Shown: positions 46,048 through 57,185, numbered from the stretch's first letter. The stretch is DNA of 64,000 nt from Cenococcum geophilum 1.58 (GCA_001692895.1 KV748177.1:4998130-5062129); one strand, 5' to 3'. Notes: generated from the letters alone by a model not told the origin. Translations and numbers: made by a program.

Positions 46048-48291
46048 CTAATTCTCATCCTCACAATTCACATCCTCACATACCATCATTTCGTCGAACG
46101 GCACCTGGCTTCCCGCTTGCTGATCTGCGGTTAACGACTGATGCTCAAACCCAATACTAGTTTTGGACAGCTTACAATGACCATTACCATCCTCGTCCTC
46201 ATACTTACGCTCTTTACCATAAATATTTTCTAAGGAGTGAGGGTCAAGGCGTTTGGTGAGAACAGCCATACCATGATAATTGTCGATAGTGAGGTCCTGC
46301 TGGAGAAGGGCTCCAGGCGCTGTGGGAAACTGAGCCTGTGGGAAGGATGCTGTGGAAACGGTGTTAGCGGCAATCATCATATCAAGATCGGCTATGAATT
46401 GCGCATCGGCAAAGTCGAACTGGAATTCATCGGACGGCAAACCTTGAACCTGTATATCAGAACCCGAGGCAGATTCATACAACCCAGATAAAGAAACTCC
46501 CGTAAGAACCCCCCTGGCGCTACCTGAAGAGCGCTGGTTAGAAAACCGAAGTGGCTCGTCGAAGTTGAATGTTTGTGAACCCAGATCCATACCTTCGGGT
46601 TGAATGTTTGAGGCTGGCACATATTGATTTTGGTTTGACGCCAAATCCTGCTCAACTTGCGATCTCCAAGCCATCCCAGGCCCATTTTGAAACGTCGTGT
46701 TCATATTCACACCCTCATAACGTCCGCTATCCGATAAACTAACAGCGTTCCTCCGTCCAGATCCTCTCGAACGTTTTGATTCAGCGCTCTGCGGAGTAGA
46801 AGCCTCAAGCTGCTCTCCACCGAGGCTCTCAGTCTTGCCCTTACGGCTCTCCTTGAGACGACCATCTAAGCCAGCTGTGTGAGCCAGACGCTTCGCTTTC
46901 CGGTTATTCGCCAGATTATTGTTCATGCACCTATACCGCGTTCTCGTCGGCGCAGCAATCATGTTCTGAATCTTCAGAGTATCGTTCGACATGACGAATG
47001 TGCACTGTGTCTTTCGTGTGGCCAAGCACTGGCATATCTGCTGCATGCGCTCATTAAACATCAGGTTCTTCTGCGCGAACCCGTGCTTTTCAGTCTTCTC
47101 GAAGGCGTAGATGGGCAACGTGCTCCCATGTGTATGCAGTACCACGGTAGCTTCGACAACCATCCAGGCGGCGGCACGGATGTCGTCAGCCGGATAGACT
47201 GGCTCGATCCAACGCTTGACGTGGGTCGAGGTAGGGTTATCTTCAGCCGTATGGGCCGACAACATCGCGGATTCCACGCGGAGGACGTAGTCGAGCTTTT
47301 CGGCGTCCGTAGCAGGTAGGTTGTCATCAGGTGGTGGGTGCCAGCGGGCTGTGTTCCAGCGCCCCTTAGCTGCTTGAGAGGTGATGATCTTGGAGTTAGT
47401 TTGACGAATATCAGGGGCAGAATCCTGAGAGGTTGTTGCGCTCTGGTTTTCGGTGTCATAGCCTGCCAAGGTTTCGTTGTCCAAAGTATTGTCCTCTCTT
47501 CCAAAAGGACTTCTCAGAGCTTCAGGAAGACCCCGAAAACGTCGTCCAATTTGCAAGAACTGTCCATTCTGCAGAGCAGGCTCAATTGGGACTATCGGGA
47601 CATTGGGCGTCCGTGATAATTGGGCCATCGGGATACGCGAGGTCATCAAGGAACTGCTCATTCGAAGAAGGCGGTCGTTCGCCGAACGGCCACGCGGTGT
47701 TTGTGGGATCTGTGGTGGTGGTGGACGGCAGGGAGTGCCTGGCATCGGCCGGTAGAGTCGCTGTTTGCCCCCGTTGGCAGTACCAAAGCCGCAAGGAGAG
47801 CCATAAGGGGAACTATAGGTCCGGGTTTCTGGCTCCTGATGCTGGAACTGGTCTCCATACGGGTTGGCTGGTAGAGATTGGGGGCTCTGTTGATCAATCT
47901 GAGCGAGTAGTAGAGAAGGATGGTTCCCACCAGATTCGGTACTTTCAATGGACTCTGCCACACTTCCATGTCCCTGGCTGAAGACGTACGCGTCGGGATT
48001 ATTCTGTCTAGTAGTGTTGCAAACGCCTCTGCCTCCATTGTTCGGAGTCTCTTGCCTGGCATTATCCGAAGCGGCGTTACGACGCCTGGAGAACTCGAAT
48101 CCGTTGTCGCAGTTGTACACTACCTGTCGTACTACTTCGGCATCCTTGTTCGCTATGGATTTAGCTGCTGCAGGATCTTTTAGTCCAGAGAAGCCGCTGA
48201 GATAGCTCCAGAGCATTTCGGGGTTGGGGGCCTGCATCTCGAGTTCGTTTTCATTTCCGTTTGCTGGAACTTTTTCTTTGATATCAGACAT
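46048..48291 (-). CDS. Hypothetical nuclear protein, 747 aa (paralogue of 36524-38701)
   Basis: A single uninterrupted frame from ATG 48291. The N-terminal 300 residues are Gln/Asn/Pro/Ser-rich. About 310-450 match the domain of the 725-aa protein: TARWHPPPDDN aligns with QARWRPAYPD, KRWIEPVYP with KHWLRDMYP, LHTHGSTLPIYAFEK with LHTLGSTLRVYSFKK, then NERMQ and a Cys-x-x-x-M-x-x-D/E region. After the domain lie basic stretches (NNRKAKRLAH, KRSRGSGRR). The C-terminus ends in an acidic CEDVNCEDEN instead of the basic tail of its paralogue. Function unknown. Same strand as the paralogue, 7.3 kb away, with Copia-3 between them. It is a clean gene with no RIP. Confidence 0.85.
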   Translation of the reverse strand: MSDIKEKVPANGNENELEMQAPNPEMLWSYLSGFSGLKDPAAAKSIANKDAEVVRQVVYNCDNGFEFSRRRNAASDNARQETPNNGGRGVCNTTRQNNPDAYVFSQGHGSVAESIESTESGGNHPSLLLAQIDQQSPQSLPANPYGDQFQHQEPETRTYSSPYGSPCGFGTANGGKQRLYRPMPGTPCRPPPPQIPQTPRGRSANDRLLRMSSSLMTSRIPMAQLSRTPNVPIVPIEPALQNGQFLQIGRRFRGLPEALRSPFGREDNTLDNETLAGYDTENQSATTSQDSAPDIRQTNSKIITSQAAKGRWNTARWHPPPDDNLPATDAEKLDYVLRVESAMLSAHTAEDNPTSTHVKRWIEPVYPADDIRAAAWMVVEATVVLHTHGSTLPIYAFEKTEKHGFAQKNLMFNERMQQICQCLATRKTQCTFVMSNDTLKIQNMIAAPTRTRYRCMNNNLANNRKAKRLAHTAGLDGRLKESRKGKTESLGGEQLEASTPQSAESKRSRGSGRRNAVSLSDSGRYEGVNMNTTFQNGPGMAWRSQVEQDLASNQNQYVPASNIQPEGMDLGSQTFNFDEPLRFSNQRSSGSARGVLTGVSLSGLYESASGSDIQVQGLPSDEFQFDFADAQFIADLDMMIAANTVSTASFPQAQFPTAPGALLQQDLTIDNYHGMAVLTKRLDPHSLENIYGKERKYEDEDGNGHCKLSKTSIGFEHQSLTADQQAGSQVPFDEMMVCEDVNCEDEN

Positions 48292-48835
48292 TACGACTCA
48301 ATGACGTTTGACGGGACTTTTGAGGTGGTTAGCCTGTGTGATGGGGCTTTCTGTAAAGTTGCAATGGGGAAAATGTGGGAACTGCTTTTATGGGTCTTTG
48401 GATTTTCTGATTTAGCACTAGACTGACCATTGTGAATTCACTGCACGATTACTAGCGCGTGAAACTGGCGGGCAGGCATGCACTATGAGCTATGTTCACT
48501 CTGAGAAGAATCCGTGTGGCGATCAACGTTGCCTAGTAATAATGGCTTTGTTAAGCGCAGTATATTTTGACGCTGTGACTGCACAATGAAACCGTGTGTA
48601 CCAAGCAATGGGATTCTTAGAAGAATGCATATGAGGCTTCATGCATTACCAGTTTTAAAACAAGACGCCGTGAAGTCGAGAACTGGTAGCTTTCATTTCG
48701 TCAAATAGTTTATTTGACAGTCTGGCTTGGGAGCTCTTAGCATTACCCTAAAGCAACCAAATAGGTGGCCTGCTGCAGCAAGATTTTCTCTACTGCTAGG
48801 TATAACGTTTCGACCTCCTTAAAGGGGTTGAAAGT
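48292..48835. other. Upstream region of the 747-aa gene
   Basis: Contains the presumed promoter. No element or gene recognised. Confidence 0.4.
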
Positions 48836-49435
48836 TATTGGGTAGCGGTAGAGTGATACCCTTCCTGATCAAGTTAGAATGCCACGTGAATTTGAGTTGT
48901 TTGCATCTGTGCCTTGATTTTAGCTATCGTATAACTAGTAGAGTTTAAATCAAAGTTGGAATGCATCAAAGGAGCCCTCAGCAAAGTCCTCGTGAAAGCC
49001 TGTTGAGTATTGCCGCCGACACCTGGCAGGGCACTCGCAGTAGTCTTGACTCCCACTACCACTCCCACTACCTGTAGTACTACTCACCTGCTCCTGAGTC
49101 GGTTGATTTTAAGAGGTGACTTGTGAGGCATCGCGTAAACTAATTTGGGTGCTGCCACCTCTGCTTGACGTCTGCAACTGCCTCCGCGGGCACGGCCGCG
49201 CGCAGTATTTTGCCCAAATGCCGATGGCTCTCGGCGAATAGAGTTGTCAACGCGATTGCTATTTGTAGAGCCTACCGGGCGACCGTGACGGCGCTCAACA
49301 ACTGCAGGATCCTGAAGAAGAAGTAGAGGATCAAATGCGAGGTAATGTTTTGGGCGCTTCGCGATGCAAGTAAAATGTACGTAATGCTCTAACTTAATGA
49401 GGAAGGAACTAAACTCAATGAGGAGGACGTGTCAA
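48836..49435. mobile_element. Old, diverged copy of the long-TIR element
   Basis: The left part (CTTCCTGATCAAGTTAGAATG then CCACGTG...TTGAGTTGTTTGC) and the right part near 49385-49430 (CTAACTTAATGAGGAAGG, ACTCAATGAGGA) match inner parts of the TIRs at 49611-50322. The middle (ACTAATTTGGGTGCTGCCACCTCTGCTT) matches its interior in reverse. Termini are too decayed to define. Divergence includes indels, not only transitions. Confidence 0.5.
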
Positions 49436-49610
49436 TCTACTTATCCAAGGAGATAGCCTGATTAGGAGAAGATGCAAGGGTCTAGATTAGAAAGAGAGCA
49501 TCTCTACACTACGGCATTTGATAACTCCGATCCGATGGCATTCTTTAGACAAGCTAGGGCACAAATGGCAGAAACTCTTATTCTATCATCCATTGTAGAA
49601 TTTTAACAAA
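49436..49610. other. Gap between two copies of the long-TIR element
   Basis: Unremarkable sequence ending with the TSD TTAACAAA (49603-49610). Confidence 0.4.
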
Positions 49611-50322
49611 GGTCGCCACTAATCGCACACCCCCTAAATGATATTCGTACACCCCCCAATTGATATTCGTACACCCCCTACCTTATTTAGTTTAGACACT
49701 TCCTCACTAAGTTTAGACGCTTCCTCACTAAGTTAGATCATCACGTGCGTTTGACTTGTTTGCGCCTATATCGCGAAAATTAAAGTACGAGCCCATAGTA
49801 TAGCTAGTATTTCGCTCAAATGCTAAGGACTTTCTACAAGTTAACGCAATTGGCAGTTGTAGAGCCAGCTATGGAGTTAATTAGCCGACTATTACGACGC
49901 TCTATAATTACAGGCTCTTAAATATAAAGTAGAGGTGTTAATTTGGGTCCCACCGGGCGCAGGCGCAGGCGTGGGCGCGAAGCAGAGGTGGCAGTACCTA
50001 AATTAGTTTGTGCGACGCCTTACAAAGCACTATGCAATCTAATTAATTAACTTAGGCGTGATCCAAATTTAGACTCTACTACTTATACTATAACTAAAAT
50101 TAAGACTTAATCGTGATGTTGCTGTTATAAAACTTACATGGCGNGNACTTTNATTTTCGCGATNTAAGCGCAAANAAGTTAAACNCACGTGATNATCTAA
50201 CTTAGTGAGGAAGCGTCTAAACTTAGTAAGGAAGTGTCTAAACTAAATAAGGTAGGGGGTGTACGAATATCAATTGGGGGGTGTACGAATATCATTTAGG
50301 GGGTGTACGATTAGTGGCGACC
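49611..50322. mobile_element. Long-TIR non-autonomous transposon, 712 bp, 8-bp TSD
   Basis: Nearly identical inverted repeats of about 180 bp (49611-49791 and 50143-50322) start GGTCGCCACTAATCG. The element is flanked by TTAACAAA on both sides (49603-49610 and 50323-50330). Each TIR carries three GTACACCCCC-type subterminal repeats, one of them diverged (CGCACACCCCC in the left TIR), and two TTTAGACRCTTCCT repeats, plausible transposase-binding sites. The interior of about 350 bp is non-coding. An 8-bp TSD fits hAT; the long TIR would also fit a Mutator-like element. Several ambiguous bases lie at 50144-50200 in the right TIR. Confidence 0.8.
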
Positions 50323-50330
50323 TTAACAAA

Positions 50331-51033
50331 TGTCCGTTTCAGTCATTTAATGATTCCCATGTTGGTCTAACCCGCCCCACTCTGTACTCTACCAATTTCC
50401 AGCTGTCAGAGATTTTAGTCAAGCAACGCCTCGGTGGTTCCCGGTCCCAAATCAAGAACAAGGTCCGTGCTTCGATCGTGGACCCTCATAAAAGCCCTTG
50501 CTTGTGGAAATTATTCAATAAGACGCCACGGCGATAACGGCTTCTGCATTACGGCCAAAAAAGGCCCTGCCAAGGTGCTACCAAGTTGCATCCGGGGAAA
50601 AAAGCTTCTTTAAGTTACACAAAACCCCGCGAACACCCTAATTCGCACATCTTAGCGGAGGCGGTTTGATTGAAGTTAGGTCAAATTACGATGAAACCAA
50701 ATCTTCTTCACAGGAACCATCGCTTAGCTAGCGCCGTCAGCAAAAACAATCATAAGGCTCCCGTGACTACCAGCCAATAACCCTTCGCTCGGCTCAAGCC
50801 AAAAATTGAACCATGCTCTCGTTTCGTGAAGAGGGTGGGTCAAGATCGTGTGGGGCGTCTTTTGAAATCCTCACAGTATGCGTTGATATTAAAACTCAAC
50901 AGCAAGGCGCCCTATCATTTGGGACGCGTTGATCAGATTCTTCTCTTTTTCTCAAATTTCCTAATTACTTTTGCATGTTCAACCCCCCTCAGAGGGTTTC
51001 AACCCGAGTTGCTTTGACGACCCAACCATAACA
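50331..51033. other. Intergenic upstream of the four-TM gene
   Basis: Normal composition. Short plus frames (50259-50537, 50826-51017) have no recognisable features; the first begins inside the TIR element. Confidence 0.5.
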
Positions 51034-51769
51034 ATGCAGACTGGAGACAAACGGAATACAACGCGTAAAGCACAAATCTTCTGGGGTCTGGCTGCTCTTA
51101 TACTTGCACTCTTTTTTTTGGTATGGTTCCGGCATTCCGCCGACCGCGATGCCGTGATTGTGTCCTCAGCTCGGCCATACCTTAATCTCACACGAATAGG
51201 ATGGGTCCTGACAATTATCTGCGTATGTACAACCTATTCTCGGGGGTGGTCCCGCAGTATAGGCGAAACTGAAGACATCTCAATTGCCAGGCCATCGCTA
51301 CTACCGCAGTCGTCCTCCTACTCTCATTCGAGAGCAGTGACATGATTTTCCTGGCACTATCTAGTTTCTGGGCTCTATCGGCTATCTTTCTGATTGTCGG
51401 CGAAGTAATGATCATCAAAAAAGACAGTGTTTGCCCAGCTGGCCAGAAATGTGTAGGCAGTCATGACAAGATTTTTATGTGCTCCTTCATTGTCACTGCT
51501 GTAAGCGTGATACAATGGTAATACCCTTTTACTAGGCACATACTAGTCCTCATGCTAACCCATTCCACAGTATTCTTGTCGGAATCGCTTTCCTTCAAAT
51601 CCGTTCCCTAAAGAGGGAGGCAGTACGTTCGTCACGAAGATCAACAGAAAAAGGACATGTGGCAGGAAGCACGTGTCTGGCTTCGAAATCTACAACTAGC
51701 CTAAGAAAATTCATCAAGTCAAAGGTTGTGGACAGCTGGGATAAAGCCTTCATCCACTTTCAGGGATAG
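51034..51769 (+). CDS. Four-TM membrane protein, 204 aa
   Basis: Three exons: 51034-51222, 51291-51517 and 51571-51769. Introns of 68 bp (GTATGT...CCAG) and 53 bp (GTAATA...ACAG, with GCTAACC branch site). Joined, they give one frame of 204 codons plus stop. The start at 51034 has a good ACAATG context; an in-frame ATG at 50971 would add 21 residues. Four hydrophobic helices are seen at about 13-35, 55-80, 85-110 and 130-155. A Cys-containing loop (VCPAGQKCVG) lies between helices 3 and 4, and the C-terminal tail of about 50 residues is basic and Ser-rich. Location is probably a cell membrane. Family not recognised. Confidence 0.65.
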
Positions 51770-52005
51770 GCCGTGAAGATCGCATTTTGCTTCAATGTTC
51801 GATACCCATGTTGACGAGGAAAAAGCAGCGTCTTGGTATTTATTGGGTTTACTCAACCCACATCATGCAACACTAGGATATGCCATTATGAAGTTGTAAT
51901 AGCGCTGGCCATTTATGAAAACGCTGACGTCGAATGACGAAAGGCTCTTATCCATTTGTAGGCGCTGATAGTCTCATAGTCTCATATCTCAAATCAATCG
52001 TCGAC
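51770..52005. other. Short intergenic region between convergent reading frames
   Basis: No feature recognised. Confidence 0.4.
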
Positions 52006-52356
52006 TCATTTCCCATTCACAGGTTCAACATCGGGGTCAAATGACCTGGCAGTCGGCAATACTGAACCATTGGCGTGTGAACTATCTGCTCCACGCTTGA
52101 GCTTATCTTTCCACCACTTATTCGTGGGCCGCCTTCTAACATGATGGTAGTCTGAATCCTCAAGCACTTGGTATTTCATGGTCGATGGCGGGTCAGGCCT
52201 CCGAGCGTTCTTCTCTTGCGATGAAGAATTGGAAGTCGAATCACCACTCTCTGATTTTATTGACTTACTCAGGCCGTTCCAATATTCCACCATCGGGTTC
52301 ACCTTGAGTGCCGCTATAAATAAGACGATCGAGATGGCCGCAGAAACACCAACCAT
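52006..52356 (-). CDS. Possible short membrane protein, 116 aa, or truncated C-terminus
   Basis: The minus frame from ATG 52356 has an N-terminal hydrophobic helix (VSAAISIVLFIAAL), a Ser-rich linker (SGDSTSNSSSQEK) and a charged tail with KYQVLEDSDYHHVRRR and KWWKDKLKRG. The residue pattern is protein-like. The frame stays open upstream to 52611, but that part runs opposite the ankyrin sequence and looks less convincing. It may be a complete small protein, or the tail of a gene whose 5' part was replaced when the ankyrin sequence arrived. Confidence 0.4.
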   Translation of the reverse strand: MVGVSAAISIVLFIAALKVNPMVEYWNGLSKSIKSESGDSTSNSSSQEKNARRPDPPSTMKYQVLEDSDYHHVRRRPTNKWWKDKLKRGADSSHANGSVLPTARSFDPDVEPVNGK

Positions 52357-53540
52357 TTGCTTGGTTAGAGTCTTACCAAATGGTCGTGAAAGAAAAATAT
52401 GCTTACATAGTGCCTTTTTGACTCTGGACCCAACCGAGCAGAAAACCGATTCCCTAGTCCTTAAGGTATCAGCTCCCGGTTTGAAAGGTGGCCTGACGAG
52501 CAACCAAGGTAATGCAACCAAAAAGAAGATTTCGAAGGCCGCACTATTCTCGGCGGTTCGTTCGGGGGACTTAAATCGAGCTAGAATAATTCTTGATGAG
52601 GGGATGGACATTGGATCGGAGGATTATCCTCGGCGCAGAGCACTCCACAAGGCTGTGTCGAACAACCAGCTCGCTATGGCAGATACGCTACTCCAGAGAG
52701 GAGTGGATGTCAATGCTCAAGGCCACCAAGGATACACCCCGCTTACTACGGCATGGTAAAGCTTCTGCTGGAGCACAAGGTGGACACAGAGCTCCAGACG
52801 AAAGTAGGCGAATTAGACAGTTTGACAGCACTGATGTGTGCTGTCAGGGGTGGGATGGAAGAAATCGCGCGCCTCCTTCTCGAAGCCGGGGCCAATCCCA
52901 ATGCCCCCTCCTAACCCCGCTGCGACACCGCACTGCACGTTTGCCCGGAATTCGGGACCGGCCAAGCATTCTTGCCCTTCTACCGGACCATTCTGCAGAC
53001 ATAAACGTCCAGGATATCGAGGGCACCACCACATCAATGGTGGCGGTTCGGCAGGACCGCCCGGAGTCCGTCAAGCTTCTTCTCGAGCGAGGCGCGGATT
53101 CGAAATCCAGGACGAGACGTCAGACCGCCGCACCTATCTCCACCAGGCTGCTAGTGCTGGCTCCGCACAGTGCATCCGCATGCTTGCGCAGAGCGGCGCA
53201 AACGTCAATTGTGGGGACAAGAATGACTCGACGCCGTTAACACTACCATCGGAGGAGGGCCACCTCGACGTTGTCTAGCTGCTGCTCCAACTCGTTGCCA
53301 ACGTGGATGCCGTGGTCAGTGATGGGAGCAGTGCATTGTTTTACGCGTCGCTAAAGGGGAAAGTTGAAATTGTTGAGCTGCTCATTGCGCATGGTGCAGA
53401 GGTAAATAGACGGAACGGGGAGGGCCAGACTGCACTTCATTGGAGCTCTCAAAACAGGCACATTGAGGTTGCCAGGGTTCTGTTAGTACATGGGGCCGAT
53501 CTCGAGCCTGTCGATTCAGTAGCATCCTCAATAGAAGAGT
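52334..53540 (+). pseudogene. Ankyrin-repeat gene, broken by frameshifts and stops
   Basis: Ankyrin repeats follow in three frames. 52334-52759 has a non-repeat start, then LFSAVRSGDLNRARIILDEG and ALHKAVSNNQLAMADTLLQRG. 52749-52915 has MVKLLLEHKVD and EIARLLLEAGANPNAP. About 52980-53110 has ADINVQDIEG and ESVKLLLERGADS. 53110-53278 has QCIRMLAQSGANVN and ends in TAG. 53279-53530 has SALFYASLKGKVEIVELLIAHG and TALHWSSQNRHIEVARVLLVHG. At least three frame changes and two stops make it a pseudogene. Damage is mostly indels, unlike the RIP regions. The start overlaps the opposite-strand frame at 52006-52356 by about 20 bp. Confidence 0.75.
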
Positions 53541-53666
53541 TGGGCATATTCTGCAAAGGAATGAGTTGTACTGCTTTACTTTTATCTTGTGGATAACCCC
53601 CATGATACTGAAGCCCAAAATCCCTGCCGTCCTCCCCCGCCTGTCCCCTACCTTCCTAGCAACAAC

Positions 53667-56600
53667 TTACAAAATTCCCAGCGCCCCAAACGCCGCCACG
53701 ACGTCCTTATCCACGCGTTCCAACCACTCCTCCCGAAATGCCTTCTCGCCACCTGCTGCCTGAATCGTGTCCTGCAAGTGCTCGCGGATGAACGCAATCA
53801 AATTGATCCTATGCACTGGGTCCGAGTAAATGAGCTCGCGCCGCCGCACATCCTCAGGCGCCTCGGGCTCCGTGGGGAGCTCATCTGCAGAGGGGGCAGC
53901 GGGCCAGTGGAGGCAGCTAGTATACGTTAACTTCCGAATTACCTCGAGAAACTACCTTGATAAAGCGGAATGAAGGAAGACACATTATGTGCAGGGAACG
54001 ACTTACTCAGCCGACTTATCATCCAACCCATCCGTCAACTCACTAACCACATCCGTCCACAGCGTCATCAAGCTCTGCAACCTTCCCAGAATCCACGGCT
54101 GCGCGAGCTCCAGCAGCCGCGTCAGCGCCAGCGCGCCCAGCTTGCGGCTCGGCCCGTCGCCAATGTTCTCGAAATGCCCAAACCACTCCTCCAGCAGCCA
54201 GTCCAACGTCGCCTCCACCCCGCCGCCGCCGGCGCTGCTGACGCTGGCGATGGCGTCGAGCAGCACACGCGGGCTCGCGAGTCCGACGCGCGCCAGCACC
54301 GAGAAGTAGTCCGTCTCGACGACACCGTCGACGGCGTGGTCCGGCGCGCTGCGGTTCGGCCCGTGCGACTGGTGCAGCTGCCAGCCACCGTGCAGGCCCG
54401 CGAGCAGCTTCGCAAGAAACGAGGACGACAGCATGTCGCCGACGAGGACCTGCACGGCGGACTCGCCGCCGAAGCCGGAGGCGCCGCGGACGACACATTC
54501 AACTAGGTGCGTGACGATGCCGTTGGCGTCGGGCTTGAGGTTGCCGAGGAGCTCGGCGAGCGATGCGAGGAGAGCGATGCGGAAGTCGTCGGCGAGGACG
54601 GTGGCGGGGGAGAGCAGGAGGTACGATTCGGTGATCTCGAGGGATTTTCGTAGCGTGTCGGTGCCGAGGGAGAAGAGGGGGAGAAGGTGTGGGAGGGGAG
54701 AGAGGAGATCCGGCAGTGCGGGTTCTGGAGCAGATGGGGTTTGCGCAAGGATCGAGGACCAGAGATCGAGGGCGTCTTCTAAAAGGTATACCTGTGTGTC
54801 CGACCCAGGCTCGATGGAACTGCGAATGATGGGAAGGAACTGAGAGTGGTAAACGCGAGAATTGGCTTTCATGGCATTGGTTAGGCGGGAGAGCACTGTG
54901 AGAATGGCTTGTTTCATGAGGTGTTCTTCGCCAGATTGCTCCCACAGAGGTGGGAGTAGGGAGATGATGCTGTCGGCGTAAGGGGTAATCTTTATATGAT
55001 TAACTTGAGCTTATCATAAATATCGCAAGACGCTAGGATTCTTACATGGTGATCCAGTCTCTCAACGAGACTGCTAATAGTACTCAGGAGCGCCATTTTT
55101 GTTTCGGGCAACTCGACTTCTCCAATCAATGCCATGAGCCGTGTCAAGACATCAGGTGTGAACGGCTTGAAAGTGACTGCTTTGAACTCCCATTCATCGG
55201 CAATATTCTTGAACTGTCTACCAGCCGTGACGCGAACGACCTGGTCATTGAGCGGGTCACTGTTGTCAAGGAGATGCCTAAAGATTTCGTAGACGAGAGG
55301 TTTGCTCTGCTCGGAGACCTTGATGCTAATCCATTGCCCTAGCAAAATCGCAATACGACGGCGGAGGATGTTGTAGCCTGGCTTCTGTTTCTGGACTTCT
55401 ACTACTAGCGTGGAGGATATGAATGCATCGAAGTCGAGATGCTCATGCAACACGTCGGCGGAGAGACCAATAGCAGTATATACAGAGTCCTTAAAGAGGA
55501 TATCTTCATTTTCGGGAGCTTATGCTTTATTAGTAGTTTTTTCTTCGAACTAGGCAATATTCAGGACTTACTAGCCACAGAATAGAAGACCTGTAATAAG
55601 GGCTGAATGAGCAAATCTTTGAAGTTCTTTGCCAAATCTAAGAATAACTTCTCCGAGCATGGTCGTATTGAGAACTCGTAATCTTCCCCCCCTTCTTCCC
55701 TCTTCTCCCACTCGTCCGGCTCCTCTTCCCATGACCGCAAGTCACTGGAACGGAAAACGAAGAATCGAGAAACAATTGTGGACATCATCTCTCGTACTAG
55801 GTCCTCAGTTAGTAGATCTGATTTGACAAGCTGTGTTGCTCGAGTCTTCTCCTCTTTCTCTTCCGCATGTCGGTACTTGAAGGTTTGAGCTGGGTAGAAG
55901 ACCATCTTCAAGCAAGCGCGGATTAGCAGCAGTCCTTTTAGACAGATCTTTTCTATTATCGGGGTGTCATCCCCATCAGCATCCCCGTCCGTGCCAACCT
56001 TAGAAGATGTTACAGCTGTCTTCGAGCCAAATACCTCTCCTAATTTGGCAATTAAACCCCAGTAAGCACGGACTAGGTCCAAAGAATATGGTAGAAGGAC
56101 AAAGGCCGCAGGATGAACCTGTGCCATTTCCACGTGTAATTTGGCTAGCTGCAAGATGTGTTTTCCTATGAGCTGCTGAACGTCTGGTGATAGTGGGGAA
56201 TCTTCAAGTAGAGCAATTGGTAGGAAATCTCCGAACTGATTGCGAACTATGCCCCAGAACTCCTGTACATCTTTATCTCTGTTCGGAAACTCATATCCAG
56301 CGATCAGCAGGCGACGAAGAACCTTGATTGCTAGTAAGCTTTGCTCGATGTCTTCTAGAGCCCCGCCCTCATCGTCGCCTCCGTCGCGAAGGAAAGCCTG
56401 CCATCTTTGTACTTTTTCGATATATATTCGACCTAGGACATGGAAGATTTCCGGAGTGACAGACTGGAGGTTCGCCCTCGTCCGCATCAGTCTTCCAGTC
56501 GATAGCTCCTTGATAATATGTAGGAGAATTAGCAGAGAGCGTGGAAGATGAAGTCGATTTGCATTAGGTGCAATCGAGGAGCGGATGATCTGTATAAGCT

Positions 56601-57185
56601 GAGTGATAGCATCCGGCCTATAGTAAAATCAGCTCGTAATGCTTTCCATTGTGTATGGGCTTTATATACCAGTCGTTCGGAAATTCAAACCTGACTATCT
56701 TGGCTATGACCAAGGAATTTTGAAGAGCCAAGCGCTGATTTGCTTCGTTGATGCCGCTTTCGAGTAGTCTTGACCTGATTACAGCTTTCTCCTCCTTGCT
56801 AACAGCACTAGCAACTTATCAGCTTTCGCAAAGCTTCCGAGGGATTTCGTGCCTCACTTGGTAGCAGTCTTCCGCCAGTACTTGTCGATGCCATTCTTTA
56901 GCTGGATGATAGCTAAATAACGGACTTCAAGTGGCAGCGATTTGTCCACAAATACAGCCTAGGACGTATTTAGCATCGGTTTATTTCTCAGTATTGCGGC
57001 CTAGGATTGTGTACCTGTAGCAAGCTGTAGTAACCTTTATAGGTTTCCCACTTCTGGAGTTGTTTGGTACCTGTCTGAATTTGCTGCGGATCATTAGAAG
57101 CAGCTGAGCGCAGGACATGATACAGTATGCCCTCGGTCAGTGGGTTAGCCTCTCCAGGCACCTCGATGAGGTATTCCGCATCCAT
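53667..57185 (-). CDS. KAP120: Importin-beta family karyopherin (importin-11 / Kap120)
   Basis: Seven exons on the minus strand: 57185-57015, 56958-56858, 56807-56670, 56617-55572, 55518-55046, 54989-54007 and 53916-53667. Introns are 56, 50, 52, 53, 56 and 90 bp, all GT-AG. The joined frame is 1053 aa, close to yeast Kap120 (1032). The first 120 residues form the importin-beta N-terminal domain that binds Ran-GTP, with GYYSLLQ, LPLEVRYLAIIQLKNGIDKY, WRKT and FEFPNDWP. The rest is HEAT-repeat solenoid, with an acidic Asp/Glu loop near 300-310. The C-terminal exon starts with CLHWPAAPSADEL. It shuttles cargo between cytoplasm and nucleus; yeast Kap120 is linked to ribosome export. A clean gene; the exon near the 3' end is GC-rich. 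Confidence 0.88.

Noticed and set aside
47433..47981. 182-aa plus-strand frame
   Set aside because: Antisense shadow of the 747-aa gene.
53970..54843. Plus-strand frames of 136-178 aa
   Set aside because: Antisense to Kap120 exon 6. The Arg/Ala-rich composition comes from the GC-rich exon.
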